A stretch of 64,000 nt of DNA from Pseudodesulfovibrio portus. Lineage in GTDB: Bacteria > Desulfobacterota > Desulfovibrionia > Desulfovibrionales > Desulfovibrionaceae. This document shows positions 1 to 9,142 of the stretch, in pieces; positions within the stretch are counted from its first letter, which is position 1; each line of letters starts with the position of its first letter. The notes below the pieces were generated by a model. It had not been told where the DNA came from. It saw only the letters and a list, made by a program, of their open reading frames with translations, and searched no databases. Where the stretch lies: NCBI RefSeq assembly GCF_026000375.1, contig NZ_AP026708.1:2826001-2890000 (forward strand). Direction: 5' to 3'. Both the position numbers and the translations under genes were made by a program.

Positions 1-630
1 GCCGTATTTTTCGGCCACGTATTCGGCCACACCGTTGCGGGTGTCTTCCACGTTGAGCTGGACGATGATGGCGCCGTAGCCGTCGTAATAGCGCATGTAG
101 GTGTCGATGCGGCGTTCCAGTTCCGGAGCCTTGGCGATGCGGCCGTTCTTGATCTCGGATTGCCGGTCCACGCCGACCACGTTTTCACCCACGACGATGG
201 GTGCGCCCACCAGGGCGCAGCCCACGGCAAAGGCGTCCCAGTACTTGGCTGCGATGAAGGTGGAGCCGAGGGCGCCGGTCATGAAGGGAACCTTGCACTT
301 GGTGATTTCCCTTGCGCCGAAGGAGGTCTCGAGGCTGACGTCGGTGAAGAGCAGGTCGCCGTCGGTGTCGGCGGCGCCCATCGCCCCGTAGTTCAACCCC
401 TGAATCCGGAGGGAGTTGTAGGAAACGCCCACGTGGGTCGTGTTGCCGCTGCCTGCGGTGACAAGGCCGAAGTCGCGGGGGTAGAGGATTTCACGACCGC
501 GCATGGATGCAAGCCAGGTCTCGCATTTCCCCTGGCAGTCCGCCCGGCAGAGGGTACAGAGTCCGGACTCGATGGCGTTGCCACGGTTCACGCTTCCGAT
601 GACATCATTGCTTTTGGGATAGTTGTTCAT
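1..630 (-). CDS. FMN-binding glutamate synthase-like protein (3' part beyond the left edge)
   Basis: Partial gene: 210 N-terminal residues are visible and the frame runs off the left edge. The ATG at 628-630 follows a GGAG-type ribosome-binding site (GCGGAGCTAGC). Near residues 25-37 lies a Cys-rich stretch, CTLCRADCQGKCETW, followed by a region recalling the FMN-binding barrel of glutamate synthase (GVSYNSLRIQGLNYG; then GALGSTFIAAKYWD). Stand-alone proteins of this type are common in Desulfovibrio and archaea and are usually named FMN-binding glutamate synthase family; the true substrate is not established by sequence. It is transcribed alone, away from metK, from the spacer 631-850. The family call is fairly safe, the reaction is not. 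Confidence 0.7.
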   Translation of the reverse strand, partial: MNNYPKSNDVIGSVNRGNAIESGLCTLCRADCQGKCETWLASMRGREILYPRDFGLVTAGSGNTTHVGVSYNSLRIQGLNYGAMGAADTDGDLLFTDVSLETSFGAREITKCKVPFMTGALGSTFIAAKYWDAFAVGCALVGAPIVVGENVVGVDRQSEIKNGRIAKAPELERRIDTYMRYYDGYGAIIVQLNVEDTRNGVAEYVAEKYG

Positions 631-850
631 GCTAGCTCCGCATTTAGATATGGAAAGGACAAACGAATATGTGAACATGAGCGCAATAAAGCTGGAGATT
701 CCTAGCAGAAAGTGGCGTGATTGTCATGGATTTTCGACAACGATGGAAAATATTGCCCTACAAAAATGTAGTTTTTGCTAATTTTGGACATTCGAATCAG
801 TTTCTAAACGGAAAGGGCGGACTCGTTCGGGAGTCCCCGTGTCGGCGGGA

Positions 851-886
851 ATGAAAAAAGGGTGGAAGCCGAAGCTTCCACCCTTT
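851..886 (-). terminator. Intrinsic terminator downstream of metK
   Basis: A 13-bp perfect stem (857-869 with 874-886, loop CGAA) is followed, reading on the minus strand, by a T run (complement of 854-859). It sits 18 bases beyond the metK stop and would end the panC-panD-metK transcript. Confidence 0.85.
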
Positions 887-903
887 GATCGGCTGGAGGG
901 GCG

Positions 904-2073
904 TTAGATCTTGCAGGCGGTGCGAAGATCGTCCACGGCGTCGGTCTGCTCCCAGGTGAACTCGGGGAGTTCGCGGCCGAAGTGGCCGTAGTTGGTGGAG
1001 GCCTGGAAAATGGGACGACGCAGGTTGAGGCGTTCCAGGATGAAGTAGGGGCGCATGTCAAAGACCTCGGTGACGGCCTTGGTCAGCGCCTCGTCGGTCA
1101 CCTTGCCGGTGCCGCGGGAGCAGACGACCACGGAAACCGGGTCGGCCACGCCGATGGCGTAGGCGATCTGGACTTCGCACTGGTCGGCCAGGCCTGCGGC
1201 CACGACGTTCTTGGCCACGTAGCGGGCCATGTAGGCACCGGAGCGGTCGACCTTGGACGGGTCCTTGCCGGAGAACGCGCCGCCGCCGTGGGCACCCGCG
1301 CCGCCGTAGGTGTCGTTGATGATCTTGCGACCGGTCAGTCCGCAGTCGCCGACCGGGCCGCCGATGACGAAGCGGCCGGTGGGGTTGATGTAGGACTTGA
1401 GCTTATCGTCGATCAGTTCGGCGGGCAGGGTCTTCATCACGACTTCGCGCAGGATGTCTTCCTGCAACTGGCCCAGCTCGACGCCTTCGGCATGCTGGGA
1501 GGAAACGACCACGTTGTCGATGCGAATGGGCTTGCCGTTGTCGAATTCGACGCAGACCTGGGTCTTTCCGTCAGGGCGCAGGTAGTCGAGAATGCCTTCC
1601 TTGCGCACGTCGGTCAGACGCTTGGAGAGCTGATGGGCGTAGTAGATGGGGGTGGGCATCAGGGTCGGGGTTTCATTGGTGGCGAAACCGAACATCATGC
1701 CCTGGTCGCCCGCGCCCTGTTCCTCGGGCTTCTGGCGGTCAACGCCCTGCGCGATGTCGGGGGACTGCTTGTCGATGGAGGAGATGACGGCGCAGGTTTC
1801 CGAGTCGAAGCCCATGGTGTCGGCGGAATTGTAGCCGATGTCCTTGATGGTGGCGCGGACGATCTCGGGAAAGTCGGCGTAGGCCGTGGTGGAGATTTCA
1901 CCGGCGATGAATGCCATGCCGGTGGTGACCAGCGTCTCGCAGGCCACGCGCGCCATGGAGTCCTGGGCGATGATCGCGTCCAGGATGGCGTCGGAAATCT
2001 GGTCGGCCACCTTGTCGGGATGGCCTTCGGTCACGGACTCGGAAGTGAACAGGTATTTGCCTTCGATCTGCAT
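904..2073 (-). CDS. metK: S-adenosylmethionine synthetase
   Basis: Makes S-adenosylmethionine from methionine and ATP in the cytoplasm. The 389-residue length matches the family. It starts [20 protein letters not shown], the usual N-terminal ATP-binding signature, and contains the conserved P-loop-like [16 protein letters not shown] segment near residue 260 and MFGFATNET near residue 127. The ATG at 2071-2073 has a GGAGGGG ribosome-binding site. It is the last gene of a minus-strand run panC-panD-metK (38-base gap after panD) and ends before a strong terminator. No SAM-responsive riboswitch was recognised upstream; the gap is too short to hold one. Confidence 0.98.
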   Translation of the reverse strand: MQIEGKYLFTSESVTEGHPDKVADQISDAILDAIIAQDSMARVACETLVTTGMAFIAGEISTTAYADFPEIVRATIKDIGYNSADTMGFDSETCAVISSIDKQSPDIAQGVDRQKPEEQGAGDQGMMFGFATNETPTLMPTPIYYAHQLSKRLTDVRKEGILDYLRPDGKTQVCVEFDNGKPIRIDNVVVSSQHAEGVELGQLQEDILREVVMKTLPAELIDDKLKSYINPTGRFVIGGPVGDCGLTGRKIINDTYGGAGAHGGGAFSGKDPSKVDRSGAYMARYVAKNVVAAGLADQCEVQIAYAIGVADPVSVVVCSRGTGKVTDEALTKAVTEVFDMRPYFILERLNLRRPIFQASTNYGHFGRELPEFTWEQTDAVDDLRTACKI

Positions 2074-2111
2074 GGATTACCCCTCCTTCAGGGAAAAACG
2101 TAAAAAAAAGC

Positions 2112-2489
2112 CTAGAAATCCGAAATGAGGTCGCACTCAAGGATTTCGTCGACGGTGTTGTTCGGGCCTGCGACCACGACGCGCGGCTTGCGGGTCTTGG
2201 CCTCTGTTTCGTCCAGCCACATGTAGGTGGCGATGATCACGCGTTGTCCCACCTCGCCCTTGTGGGCGGCCGCCCCGTTTAGGCATATCTGTCCCGGTTC
2301 TCCGGGGATGGCGTAGGTGGCGAGCCGCTCGCCGTTGTCCAGGTTGTACACCTCCACCTGCTCGTAAGGCAGAATGCCCACGACCTTCATCAGGGCGCGG
2401 TCGATGGACAGGCTCCCCCGGTATTCCAGGTTCGCCTCGGTGATGGTCGCGCCGTGGATCTTGGCGCTCAGGAAACAGCGTTGGGCCAT
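2112..2489 (-). CDS. panD: Aspartate 1-decarboxylase precursor
   Basis: Decarboxylates aspartate to beta-alanine for pantothenate and CoA synthesis. The 125-residue proenzyme carries the self-cleavage site in LEYRGSLSID: the Gly25-Ser26 bond is the expected site at which Ser26 becomes the pyruvoyl cofactor. The conserved GAAAHKGEVG and VIIATY segments follow. It begins 4 bases after the panC stop; its ribosome-binding site (GAGG) lies inside the end of panC, so the two are probably translated together, which fits because PanC uses beta-alanine. Confidence 0.97.
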   Translation of the reverse strand: MAQRCFLSAKIHGATITEANLEYRGSLSIDRALMKVVGILPYEQVEVYNLDNGERLATYAIPGEPGQICLNGAAAHKGEVGQRVIIATYMWLDETEAKTRKPRVVVAGPNNTVDEILECDLISDF

Positions 2490-2493
2490 GAAA

Positions 2494-3342
2494 TCAAACC
2501 TCTATCAATATGTTGTCTATGAGCCGCGCCTTCCCCAGGCGAATGGCTACGGCTGCAAGGACCGGACCGGAAATATCTTCCATGGGGACGATGTCCGCCG
2601 GGTCCACTATCTCGATGTAATCCACTTCGCCCATGGGCAGGGTGGATGCATATTCCTCTTTCAGCGCCGCCCTGGCTGCCCCGGCGTTCCGCTGTCCGGC
2701 CCTGACCGTCTCGCGCAGGTTGAGCAGTCCCCGCCGGATGGCCGGGGCTGCGGCGCGTTCCGTCTCGGTCAGGTAGGCGTTGCGCGAACTCAGGGCCAGC
2801 CCGTCCGATTCGCGGACAATGGGGTGGCCGATGATCTCGACCGGCATGTTCAGGTCGCGCGCCATGCGCCGGAGAATGGCCAGCTGCTGCCAGTCCTTCT
2901 GGCCGAACACGGCCTTGTGGGCGCGGGTCAGGTTGAACAGCTTGGTCACCACCGTGCACACCCCCCGGAAGTGGATGGGGCGGGATGCGCCGCACAGGTG
3001 CCTGCCCAACTCGGGGACCTCGACCCAGGTGGCGTGGTCGGGCGCATACATGGCGTCCGGAGCGGGAGCAAAGAGCAGGTCCGCGCCGTGGGCCTCGGCC
3101 TTGGCGCAGTCGCCCTCGAAGTCGTGCGGGTAATTGGAGAGGTCCTCGTTCTCCCCGAACTGGGTCGGGTTCACGAACAGGGTCACGACCATGCGGTCGC
3201 ACTCGGGCCGCATGCGGTCCATGAGGGCCGTGTGTCCGGCGTGCAGAAAGCCCATGGTCGGCACCAGGCCGACGGTTCTTTCCGCATTTCGCCAGACGAG
3301 GCACTGCCGTTGTAGTTCCTGTGGGTCGGTGACGATCTTCAT
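2494..3342 (-). CDS. panC: Pantoate--beta-alanine ligase (pantothenate synthetase)
   Basis: ATP-dependent ligase joining pantoate and beta-alanine to give pantothenate. The 282 residues include the HxGH nucleotide-binding motif in GFLHAGHTALM (near residue 33) and the second motif in ESDGLALSSRNAYLT (near residue 177), both diagnostic. The frame stays open upstream to 3384, but the ATG at 3340-3342 (MKIVTDPQEL) gives the normal family start and has AGGGA upstream. It is first in the panC-panD-metK run. An inverted repeat at 3390-3413 lies in its promoter region. Confidence 0.97.
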   Translation of the reverse strand: MKIVTDPQELQRQCLVWRNAERTVGLVPTMGFLHAGHTALMDRMRPECDRMVVTLFVNPTQFGENEDLSNYPHDFEGDCAKAEAHGADLLFAPAPDAMYAPDHATWVEVPELGRHLCGASRPIHFRGVCTVVTKLFNLTRAHKAVFGQKDWQQLAILRRMARDLNMPVEIIGHPIVRESDGLALSSRNAYLTETERAAAPAIRRGLLNLRETVRAGQRNAGAARAALKEEYASTLPMGEVDYIEIVDPADIVPMEDISGPVLAAVAIRLGKARLIDNILIEV

Positions 3343-3389
3343 TCTGGAGATTCCCTGACAGTTTTTTTTCGGAGAGTCAAACAAAATAT

Positions 3390-3413
3390 CTATATCAAGA
3401 TGTATTGATATAG
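3390..3413. promoter_or_regulatory. Operator-like inverted repeat between panC and the GGDEF-like gene
   Basis: CTATATCAA, six spacer bases, then TTGATATAG: a perfect 9-bp AT-rich dyad in the 198-base divergent spacer, 48 bases upstream of panC and about 130 bases upstream of the plus-strand gene. Its position and symmetry suggest a dimeric regulator site. No specific regulator could be assigned. Confidence 0.5.
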
Positions 3414-3540
3414 CTGGTCGGGCAATTCAGCATAACATTGATCGGGGGACGCGTCGAAGCGTGAGTCAGCGTCCCTTTTTCAGGCCCCGGGGTATTAATT
3501 TCATTTGAGAAAAAAGGATTGCCGTTGTACGCTCCCGGCC

Positions 3541-5928
3541 ATGAGGACGAAAAAAGACATCTTCGCGGACGGGTCCATATCGTTTACTCCACAGGAGCTG
3601 ATCGATTTCGAGCATACCATCAAGGACGCCATTGCGGAATTCGTGCCGTTTTCGTCCTACAGCCTGTTCTTCCCCAGGGAGGAGACCCGGGTCATCCCCG
3701 AGCCGGAATTCCGCAAGGAGGACAACGAGCTCGTCCTGCCCCTGGTCTTCCAGGGCAAGATGCTCTGCTATTTCATCGCCAAGGGCGTGCGCCTCAAGGC
3801 CCCGTCCACGGCCCCCAGGTACATCATGGCCCTGGCCGGGTCGGTGCTGGAGAAGCTCGCCCTGTACAAGAAGGCGGTCACCGATCCCCTGACCGGCCTG
3901 TATTCCCGGAATTTCTTTTTCGACGAGCTGGAGCAGGCCATTGCCCGGGTGCAGGGGTGCATCGCGGCGGGCAGTTGTCAGGCCGGTGTGGGCAAGGCCG
4001 AGGACCAGAGCTTTTCCGGCACCTTCGGCGTCATCTTCCTGGACCTGGACACCTTCCAGCCCATCAACGAGCGGTACGGCTACCTGACCGGCGACGACAT
4101 CCTGGCCGAGGTGGGGCGGCTGTTGAACATGGTTTGTCCCAAGTACACCACGGTTTCCCGCTTCGCCAACGACAAGTTCGCCATCCTGGTGCCGGACGCC
4201 AAGCCGCGCGCCTGTTTCCAGCTGTCCGAGGTCATCCGCTCCGGCCTGAGCAAGCTTTCCTTTGTGGACGACATCACCAACGATACCATCGGCGTCACCG
4301 GCAGCCTCGGCTATGTCTGCTACCCGCAGGGACTCGAGGGAGCGCAGTTCCGGCGCACCCGGTCCGAGCAGGCGAGGATGATCGTGCGCAAGGCGCGCAA
4401 CGGCGTGACCGTGGCCAAGGAGCTGGGCCGCAACCGGGTCTTCGGCTACGCCGACATCCTGGCCAGGGGCGGCCGGGTGCTCGAGGTCCGGCCCATGAAC
4501 CGGATGGTCGTGTCCCTGGGCGAGCCGTCCGGGGCCAAGGTGGGCCAGCGGTTCCTGGTGCGCGCGCCCAAGCCGGGACAGGACGGCGACAAAGGCCGCC
4601 ACGTGTTCAAGGGCGAGATCGTGCTGGTCGAGGTCCAGGACGACGTGTCCCTGGCCGAGGCGCTCCACCTGGGCGATTCGGCCTGGTCCGTCGAGCCGGG
4701 CGACCGCCTCAAGCTGGTTGAGGGTGACGAGAGCATGTTCAATGGAAAGGACGACAAGGATACCGTGATGCCTGCGAGGGACGCCGCCACCGACCTCTAC
4801 TCCTACAGTGAATTCATTTCCCGTTTTGCCGAGGCCCGGCTCGAGCCCGAACGGTTCAGCCTGTCCCTGATCCGCATCCTGGACCAGCCCGCCGAGGACG
4901 ACGAGGGCTACCAGGAGGCCCTGGACAGGATGGCCGCCGAAGTGGCCCGGCTGGCGCAGGGCGCGCTCGGCGAGGAGGCCGAGGGCGGGCGCTTCGGGCT
5001 CAACGGCGTGATCTTCTTTACCGTCGGCATGGACCGGGACCGGCTCATGGAGCGGACCCTGGAAATCGAGAAGCTGGCCGAATCCTCCCTGGGCATCAAG
5101 GTCTCCGTGGGGTCCGCCTGCTATCCGTTCCTCAATTTCGACCGGGCCGACGTCCTGGAAAACTGTCGCAAGGCGCTGGACCACGCCCTGCTCCTGCCCG
5201 AGCCGCGCGTGGCCGTGTTCGATTCCATTTCCCTGAACCTGTCCGCTGACCGCAGATTCATGGACGGCGACATCTACGGGGCCATCGAGGAGTTCAAGCT
5301 GGCCCTGCTGGACGACGAGAACAACCTGCTGGCCCGCAATTCGCTCGGCATCTGCTACGCCCAGCTGGGCCGCTTCGACGAAGCGCGCCGGGAGTTCGAG
5401 GGCGTTGTGGCTGTGGACAAGAAGGATGTGCTCGCGCTCTACAACCTCGGCTGGGCCAACCATCGGCTGGGCGACCTCAAGAGCGCGGCGGCGTCCTACC
5501 GCAAATGCCTCAAGGCAGAGCCCGGCCACGTCTTCTCCCTCATGCGCCTCGGGTCCATCGAGGAAAAGGCCAACCATCTGAAAAAGGCGGCCAACTACTA
5601 CAAGAAGGCCGCGGATCAGCCCGGCGGCGAGCGCATGGTGCTCCGCCCCCTGGCCCGCGTGGCCTACAAGCAGGGCGACATCGAGGGAACCCGCGAATAT
5701 CTCCACCTGGCACTGAACGCCGACCATAACGACCACCAGGCCATGCACATGCTGGCCAAGCTCTACCTCGACCAGGGCGAGGACCCGCAGATCGCCGAGG
5801 TCCTGGCCCGCCAGTCCTCGGCCCTGTCGCCGGGCATCGACGCCTACTGGGATACCCTGGTGGAAGCCCTCGAAGCCCAGGGCAAGGCCGAAGAAGCCGC
5901 CAAAGTCGCGGCCCGGGCCGCCGGGTAG
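3541..5928 (+). CDS. Degenerate GGDEF-domain protein with C-terminal TPR repeats
   Basis: 795 residues with no obvious membrane segment. Residues about 115-300 resemble a GGDEF domain (DPLTGLYSRNFFFDELE; FLDLDTF...NERYGYLTGDDIL), but the signature loop reads RFANDKFAIL instead of GGDEF, so cyclase activity is doubtful. A second, weaker nucleotidyl-cyclase-like stretch lies near residues 420-560 (IKVSVGSACYPFL). Residues about 575-795 form TPR-like helical repeats (LLARNSLGICYAQLGRFDEA; ALYNLGWANHRLGDLKSA). The likely role is a scaffold or sensor rather than a diguanylate cyclase; that is inference. The start is uncertain: the ATG at 3541 is preferred, but the frame is open from a TTG at 3505 and no strong ribosome-binding site is present. 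Confidence 0.8.
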   Translation: MRTKKDIFADGSISFTPQELIDFEHTIKDAIAEFVPFSSYSLFFPREETRVIPEPEFRKEDNELVLPLVFQGKMLCYFIAKGVRLKAPSTAPRYIMALAGSVLEKLALYKKAVTDPLTGLYSRNFFFDELEQAIARVQGCIAAGSCQAGVGKAEDQSFSGTFGVIFLDLDTFQPINERYGYLTGDDILAEVGRLLNMVCPKYTTVSRFANDKFAILVPDAKPRACFQLSEVIRSGLSKLSFVDDITNDTIGVTGSLGYVCYPQGLEGAQFRRTRSEQARMIVRKARNGVTVAKELGRNRVFGYADILARGGRVLEVRPMNRMVVSLGEPSGAKVGQRFLVRAPKPGQDGDKGRHVFKGEIVLVEVQDDVSLAEALHLGDSAWSVEPGDRLKLVEGDESMFNGKDDKDTVMPARDAATDLYSYSEFISRFAEARLEPERFSLSLIRILDQPAEDDEGYQEALDRMAAEVARLAQGALGEEAEGGRFGLNGVIFFTVGMDRDRLMERTLEIEKLAESSLGIKVSVGSACYPFLNFDRADVLENCRKALDHALLLPEPRVAVFDSISLNLSADRRFMDGDIYGAIEEFKLALLDDENNLLARNSLGICYAQLGRFDEARREFEGVVAVDKKDVLALYNLGWANHRLGDLKSAAASYRKCLKAEPGHVFSLMRLGSIEEKANHLKKAANYYKKAADQPGGERMVLRPLARVAYKQGDIEGTREYLHLALNADHNDHQAMHMLAKLYLDQGEDPQIAEVLARQSSALSPGIDAYWDTLVEALEAQGKAEEAAKVAARAAG

Positions 5929-5930
5929 GC

Positions 5931-6240
5931 TGCCTCCGGCGGCCGGGGGAAGGGGAGAGGGGAACCCTTTGAGAAGGGTTCCCCTCTCCCCTTCCCCCGA
6001 ACACCCATCCCCTCTCCCTTCCTAAACTTTTTGTTTGCGCATGCGCGCGGATCGTCGGTGGTGGTGTGTTTTGCTGCCGGGCGGGCCGTTGTGCCGTGTC
6101 GACTGTTCACGATGAGAGGCAACCAAAGCGGATTAACCGCTACAGGCAGACCCGCCGAAGGCGCGACAAAAAGTTCTGGAGGGGGAGTCCAGAGGGGGAA
6201 CCTCTCTCAAGAGGTTCCCCCTCTGGCCGCCGGAGGCATT
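5931..6240. repeat. 3'-end repeat module pair between convergent genes, copy 1
   Basis: This 314-base convergent spacer holds no gene. Reading +, a GCCTCCGGCGGCC box is followed by a 24-25 bp perfect stem (5945-5969 with 5974-5998) and then a C-rich, G-poor stretch with a conserved core (6004-6050: pyrimidine tract, AAACTTTTT, GCGCAT, CGCGCGG). Reading from the minus side, the same plan is repeated for the other gene: GCCTCCGGCGGCC, a 17-bp stem (6189-6225), a C-rich tract, then AACTTTTT. A near-identical unit lies at 10631-10916. Likely bidirectional termination or RNA 3'-end processing. Confidence 0.75.
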
Positions 6241-6242
6241 TC

Positions 6243-6740
6243 TTATTCAGGATTTTGAAGGTCGTCGATGGTGGCCTGGAGTTCCGAGATTTTTGCGTTG
6301 GCTTCTCGCAGGCGCACGGCCATGACTTCGGCGAAGACCCGGTACATGACCGCCTGGGTGAATATCTTGCTCGCCTCGCCCAGGGAGCCCAGGGCCGTGT
6401 CGTCCAGGCTGATCACCAGGGAGGCCCGATCCGCCGAGATGGTGGCCGAGCGGGGGCTGCCGTCGATGATGCCCATCTCCCCGAACACGTCGCCCAGCCG
6501 CTGCAGCTTGCCCACTTCCACGTTGTTGACGGTGATGGAGAGCTTGCCGAAGATGAGGAAGAAGACCCTGTTGTCGAATTCGCCTTCCCTGATGAGGGCT
6601 TCGCCCCCTTCGTAGCGGCGGATGGAGGCCGCCTGCATGATCGCCTTGATATGGCTTTCCGGGAGGCTGTCGAACGCCGGGACGTTGCGCAAGCGTTCCA
6701 TGATTTCGTCGTTGGTCGGATCAAAGGGAACTTCTCGCAT
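6243..6740 (-). CDS. Cyclic-nucleotide-binding domain protein
   Basis: 165 residues consisting of a single CAP-type effector domain (FDSLPESHIKAIM; YEGGEALIREGEFDNRVFFL; LGDVFGEMGIIDGSPRSATI, the phosphate-binding-cassette region) and a C-terminal helix (REANAKISELQATIDDLQ) predicted to be coiled. There is no DNA-binding helix-turn-helix, so it is a stand-alone sensor module and not a Crp-type activator. The ATG at 6738-6740 is preferred over an upstream in-frame start because it follows GGAAG and gives a normal domain edge. It ends against repeat module copy 1. Confidence 0.8.
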   Translation of the reverse strand: MREVPFDPTNDEIMERLRNVPAFDSLPESHIKAIMQAASIRRYEGGEALIREGEFDNRVFFLIFGKLSITVNNVEVGKLQRLGDVFGEMGIIDGSPRSATISADRASLVISLDDTALGSLGEASKIFTQAVMYRVFAEVMAVRLREANAKISELQATIDDLQNPE

Positions 6741-6851
6741 GGGACTGCTTCCGGTTGAAATTAACGGGGCATGCCGACAATGCCACATTCCGGGGAGCAA
6801 GGACAATGATTTCTGTATTGCTGTGGTGGGTTGCGCTTCCCCGCGCCCGCC

Positions 6852-8099
6852 TCAGGGGGCCGGGGCGGGTGCGCGGAGGGCCCGGACGCGGTCGATGACC
6901 GGGGGGTGGCCGTATTCCAGCCAGACCGTCAGGGGGTGGGGCGTCAGGTTGGACAGGTTCTGGGCGGAGAGCTTCTTCAGGGCCGAGATCATGGCCGCGC
7001 CGCCGCTGTCGGTGGTTTTGGAGGCAAACGCGTCCGCCTGGAATTCGTGGCGTCTGGACGACAGGTTCGAGAGCACGGACAGGATCATGGAAATGGGCGT
7101 GTAGAGCAGGAAAAAGAAAATCAGCCCGGCGTACACAGACATGTGCTCCATGCCGAAGGCGTCGAACAGCCCCCGGGAGTTGAGGAACAGGGACATGAGC
7201 CAGAAGATCAGCCCGGTCTTGGCGATGCCGGTGACGAGGCGCTTGCGGATGTGGCCGAGTTTGGCGTGGCCCACCTCGTGGGCGAGGACGGCCACTATCT
7301 CCTCGGTGGTCATCTCCTTGATCAGGGTGTCGAACAGGGCGATGCGCCGCCGCTTGCCCAACCCGGTGAAAAAGGCGTTGCCCTTGGTGGAGCGCTTGGA
7401 GCCGTCCATGACGAAGATGCCGGACAGCTCGAAGCCGTTTTTGCGGGCGTATTCCTCGATGGCCGTCCGCAGTTCCCCGGCCTCCATGGGCGTGAACTTG
7501 TTGAACAGGGGCAGAATCCAGGTGGGGGCCACATAGGTCAGGATCAAGGTCGCGGCCACGGCGAATCCCCAGCACCAGAGCCAGGCCAGGGCCCCGGCCT
7601 CGTGGAAGAAGAACAGCACCCCGGCCGCCAGGACGCCGCCCAGCACGCTGGTCAGGAGCACGCCCTTGAGTCGGTCCAGGAGAAAGGTGCGCAGGGTGGT
7701 GGTGTTGAAGCCGAACCGGTTTTCCAGGACAAAGGTGTGGTAGGCCTCGAACGGCATGCTCATGAGCGCGGAGGCCAGCGCCAGCGATCCGATGTAGGCG
7801 AGCCCGGTGGGAATCGGCGACAGCGCCGGCGAGCGCACCGCCAGGTCCAGCCAGTTGAACGCACCGGCCAGGATCAGGACGATGATGGTTGCCGTGTTGA
7901 AGGTCTCGGTCACGCAGGAAAAGCGCATGGAGGCGCGGGCGTACTCCTGGGAACGAGCGTAGGTGGCGGGATCGAAGACGTCCGCGAAGTCGGACGGCGG
8001 CTCGGGTCGCATGGCCCGGCTGGTGAGCAGGTCGGAGAGCAGGCCGAGCAGCCAGGAAGCGACCAGTGACGCGATGATGACGATGAGATAGACGTTCAA
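6852..8099 (-). CDS. M48-family membrane zinc metallopeptidase (Ste24/CAAX protease type)
   Basis: 415-residue integral membrane protease. The zinc motif HEVGH is at residues 274-278 and the third ligand lies in EFQADAFA near residue 350. Several hydrophobic segments precede the catalytic domain, and the full N-terminal Ste24-like region is present (FEAYHTFVLENRFGFN near 117-131). The known role of the family is intramembrane or cytosolic-face cleavage of membrane proteins and quality control; the substrate here is unknown. It starts at the ATG of 8097-8099 and is separated by 111 bases from the cyclic-nucleotide-binding gene downstream. Confidence 0.92.
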   Translation of the reverse strand: MNVYLIVIIASLVASWLLGLLSDLLTSRAMRPEPPSDFADVFDPATYARSQEYARASMRFSCVTETFNTATIIVLILAGAFNWLDLAVRSPALSPIPTGLAYIGSLALASALMSMPFEAYHTFVLENRFGFNTTTLRTFLLDRLKGVLLTSVLGGVLAAGVLFFFHEAGALAWLWCWGFAVAATLILTYVAPTWILPLFNKFTPMEAGELRTAIEEYARKNGFELSGIFVMDGSKRSTKGNAFFTGLGKRRRIALFDTLIKEMTTEEIVAVLAHEVGHAKLGHIRKRLVTGIAKTGLIFWLMSLFLNSRGLFDAFGMEHMSVYAGLIFFFLLYTPISMILSVLSNLSSRRHEFQADAFASKTTDSGGAAMISALKKLSAQNLSNLTPHPLTVWLEYGHPPVIDRVRALRAPAPAP

Positions 8100-8278
8100 A
8101 CCGACTCCTGGAAGAGGGGTGAATGGGACCGCAGTGGTCCGGTACGCTAGCCCGACCGCACCCGGCGCGTCAACTCGCGGCCTCCGGTGGTAGCCAAGTC
8201 GTGTTCATGCTTGAAAAAAATGGTAGGCTGTATTAGTCAACTTGAGAAAACTAAATATTATTCAGCCACGGATTATGC

Positions 8279-9142
8279 ATGGCCACAGCCAAGGAAATAC
8301 GCGAAGACATCGCCCGGTCACGGGCCTATGCCAAGAAGAATGACTATCTGAAGACCCTCAGTTGTCTTTCCAATGCCATCAGGGGGCTCGTCACGAGCCA
8401 GGTTTACGGTGCCGAGAAGTTTGAGATTCAGTCCCATCTCGTGGAGGCCCTGCGCGATCTCAACAAGATGAAGATGATCAAAAAGCTTTTTCCCGCCGGT
8501 CTCAAGTACCAGAAAGGCAAGGAGAAAGCCTTCTATAAGACCCTGGAGCGGCTGCACAAGAAACTGGGCGAGGCCATGGAAAAGGCCCGGGTGGACCGGC
8601 TTCGCAAGCGGTTGGCAGTGCTGGACGGCAACCTGATCAAGGCCGCCCAGCTCGTCAAGGCGGGCACCCCCATCGAGGGCCGCAAGCTGTTCGCCAAGAT
8701 ATCCGAATATTTCGCCGACATCGAGGGCATCGATTCCGACATCGGCAACCGCATGGTCCTGATGGGATTGTTTCAGGAGGGCATACCCTATCTCAGGAAG
8801 GCCCTTGAGAAGCAGAACACCGACGCTCGCGCGCATAACGCCCTGATCCTCGCTTTCGAGGGCATGCACGAGACCGAGCAGGCCATCGCCGCAGTCAAGG
8901 ACGCCATGCGCTGGCTCGGTCCCACCGAGAACCTGTATCTTCGGTTGGCAAAGCTCCACCTGGCCAAGTCGGAATGGAGCGAGGTCTTCAACAACGCCAA
9001 GGCCGCCCTGGACCGCAACCCCCTCAACGCCGAGGCCGCCAAGCTCATGAAGCAGGCGGAGCCCAAGATATTCTCCGGGTCGAAGCGTTCCGGCGGCGCC
9101 AAGAGCAGCGCCCCCAAGAAAGCCCACAATCTCGATCTCTAG
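8279..9142 (+). CDS. TPR-like helical repeat protein of unknown function
   Basis: 287 residues, cytoplasmic, rich in Lys and Ala, mostly helical. The C-terminal half has recognisable TPR pairs (DARAHNALILAFEGMHETEQ; LYLRLAKLHLAKSEWSEV; AALDRNPLNAEAAKLMKQ). The N-terminal half (AKEIREDIARSRAYAKKNDY) is helical and basic. I do not recognise a named family; such proteins usually mediate protein-protein contacts. Its TAG stop is shared, through one CTAG, with the convergent gene at 9139-9609. The ATG at 8279 has only a weak ribosome-binding site. Confidence 0.75.
   Translation: MATAKEIREDIARSRAYAKKNDYLKTLSCLSNAIRGLVTSQVYGAEKFEIQSHLVEALRDLNKMKMIKKLFPAGLKYQKGKEKAFYKTLERLHKKLGEAMEKARVDRLRKRLAVLDGNLIKAAQLVKAGTPIEGRKLFAKISEYFADIEGIDSDIGNRMVLMGLFQEGIPYLRKALEKQNTDARAHNALILAFEGMHETEQAIAAVKDAMRWLGPTENLYLRLAKLHLAKSEWSEVFNNAKAALDRNPLNAEAAKLMKQAEPKIFSGSKRSGGAKSSAPKKAHNLDL

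Noticed and set aside
2074..2111. SAM riboswitch before metK
   Set aside because: The gap between panD and metK is only 38 bases and no SAM-motif stems are visible there or upstream of panC.
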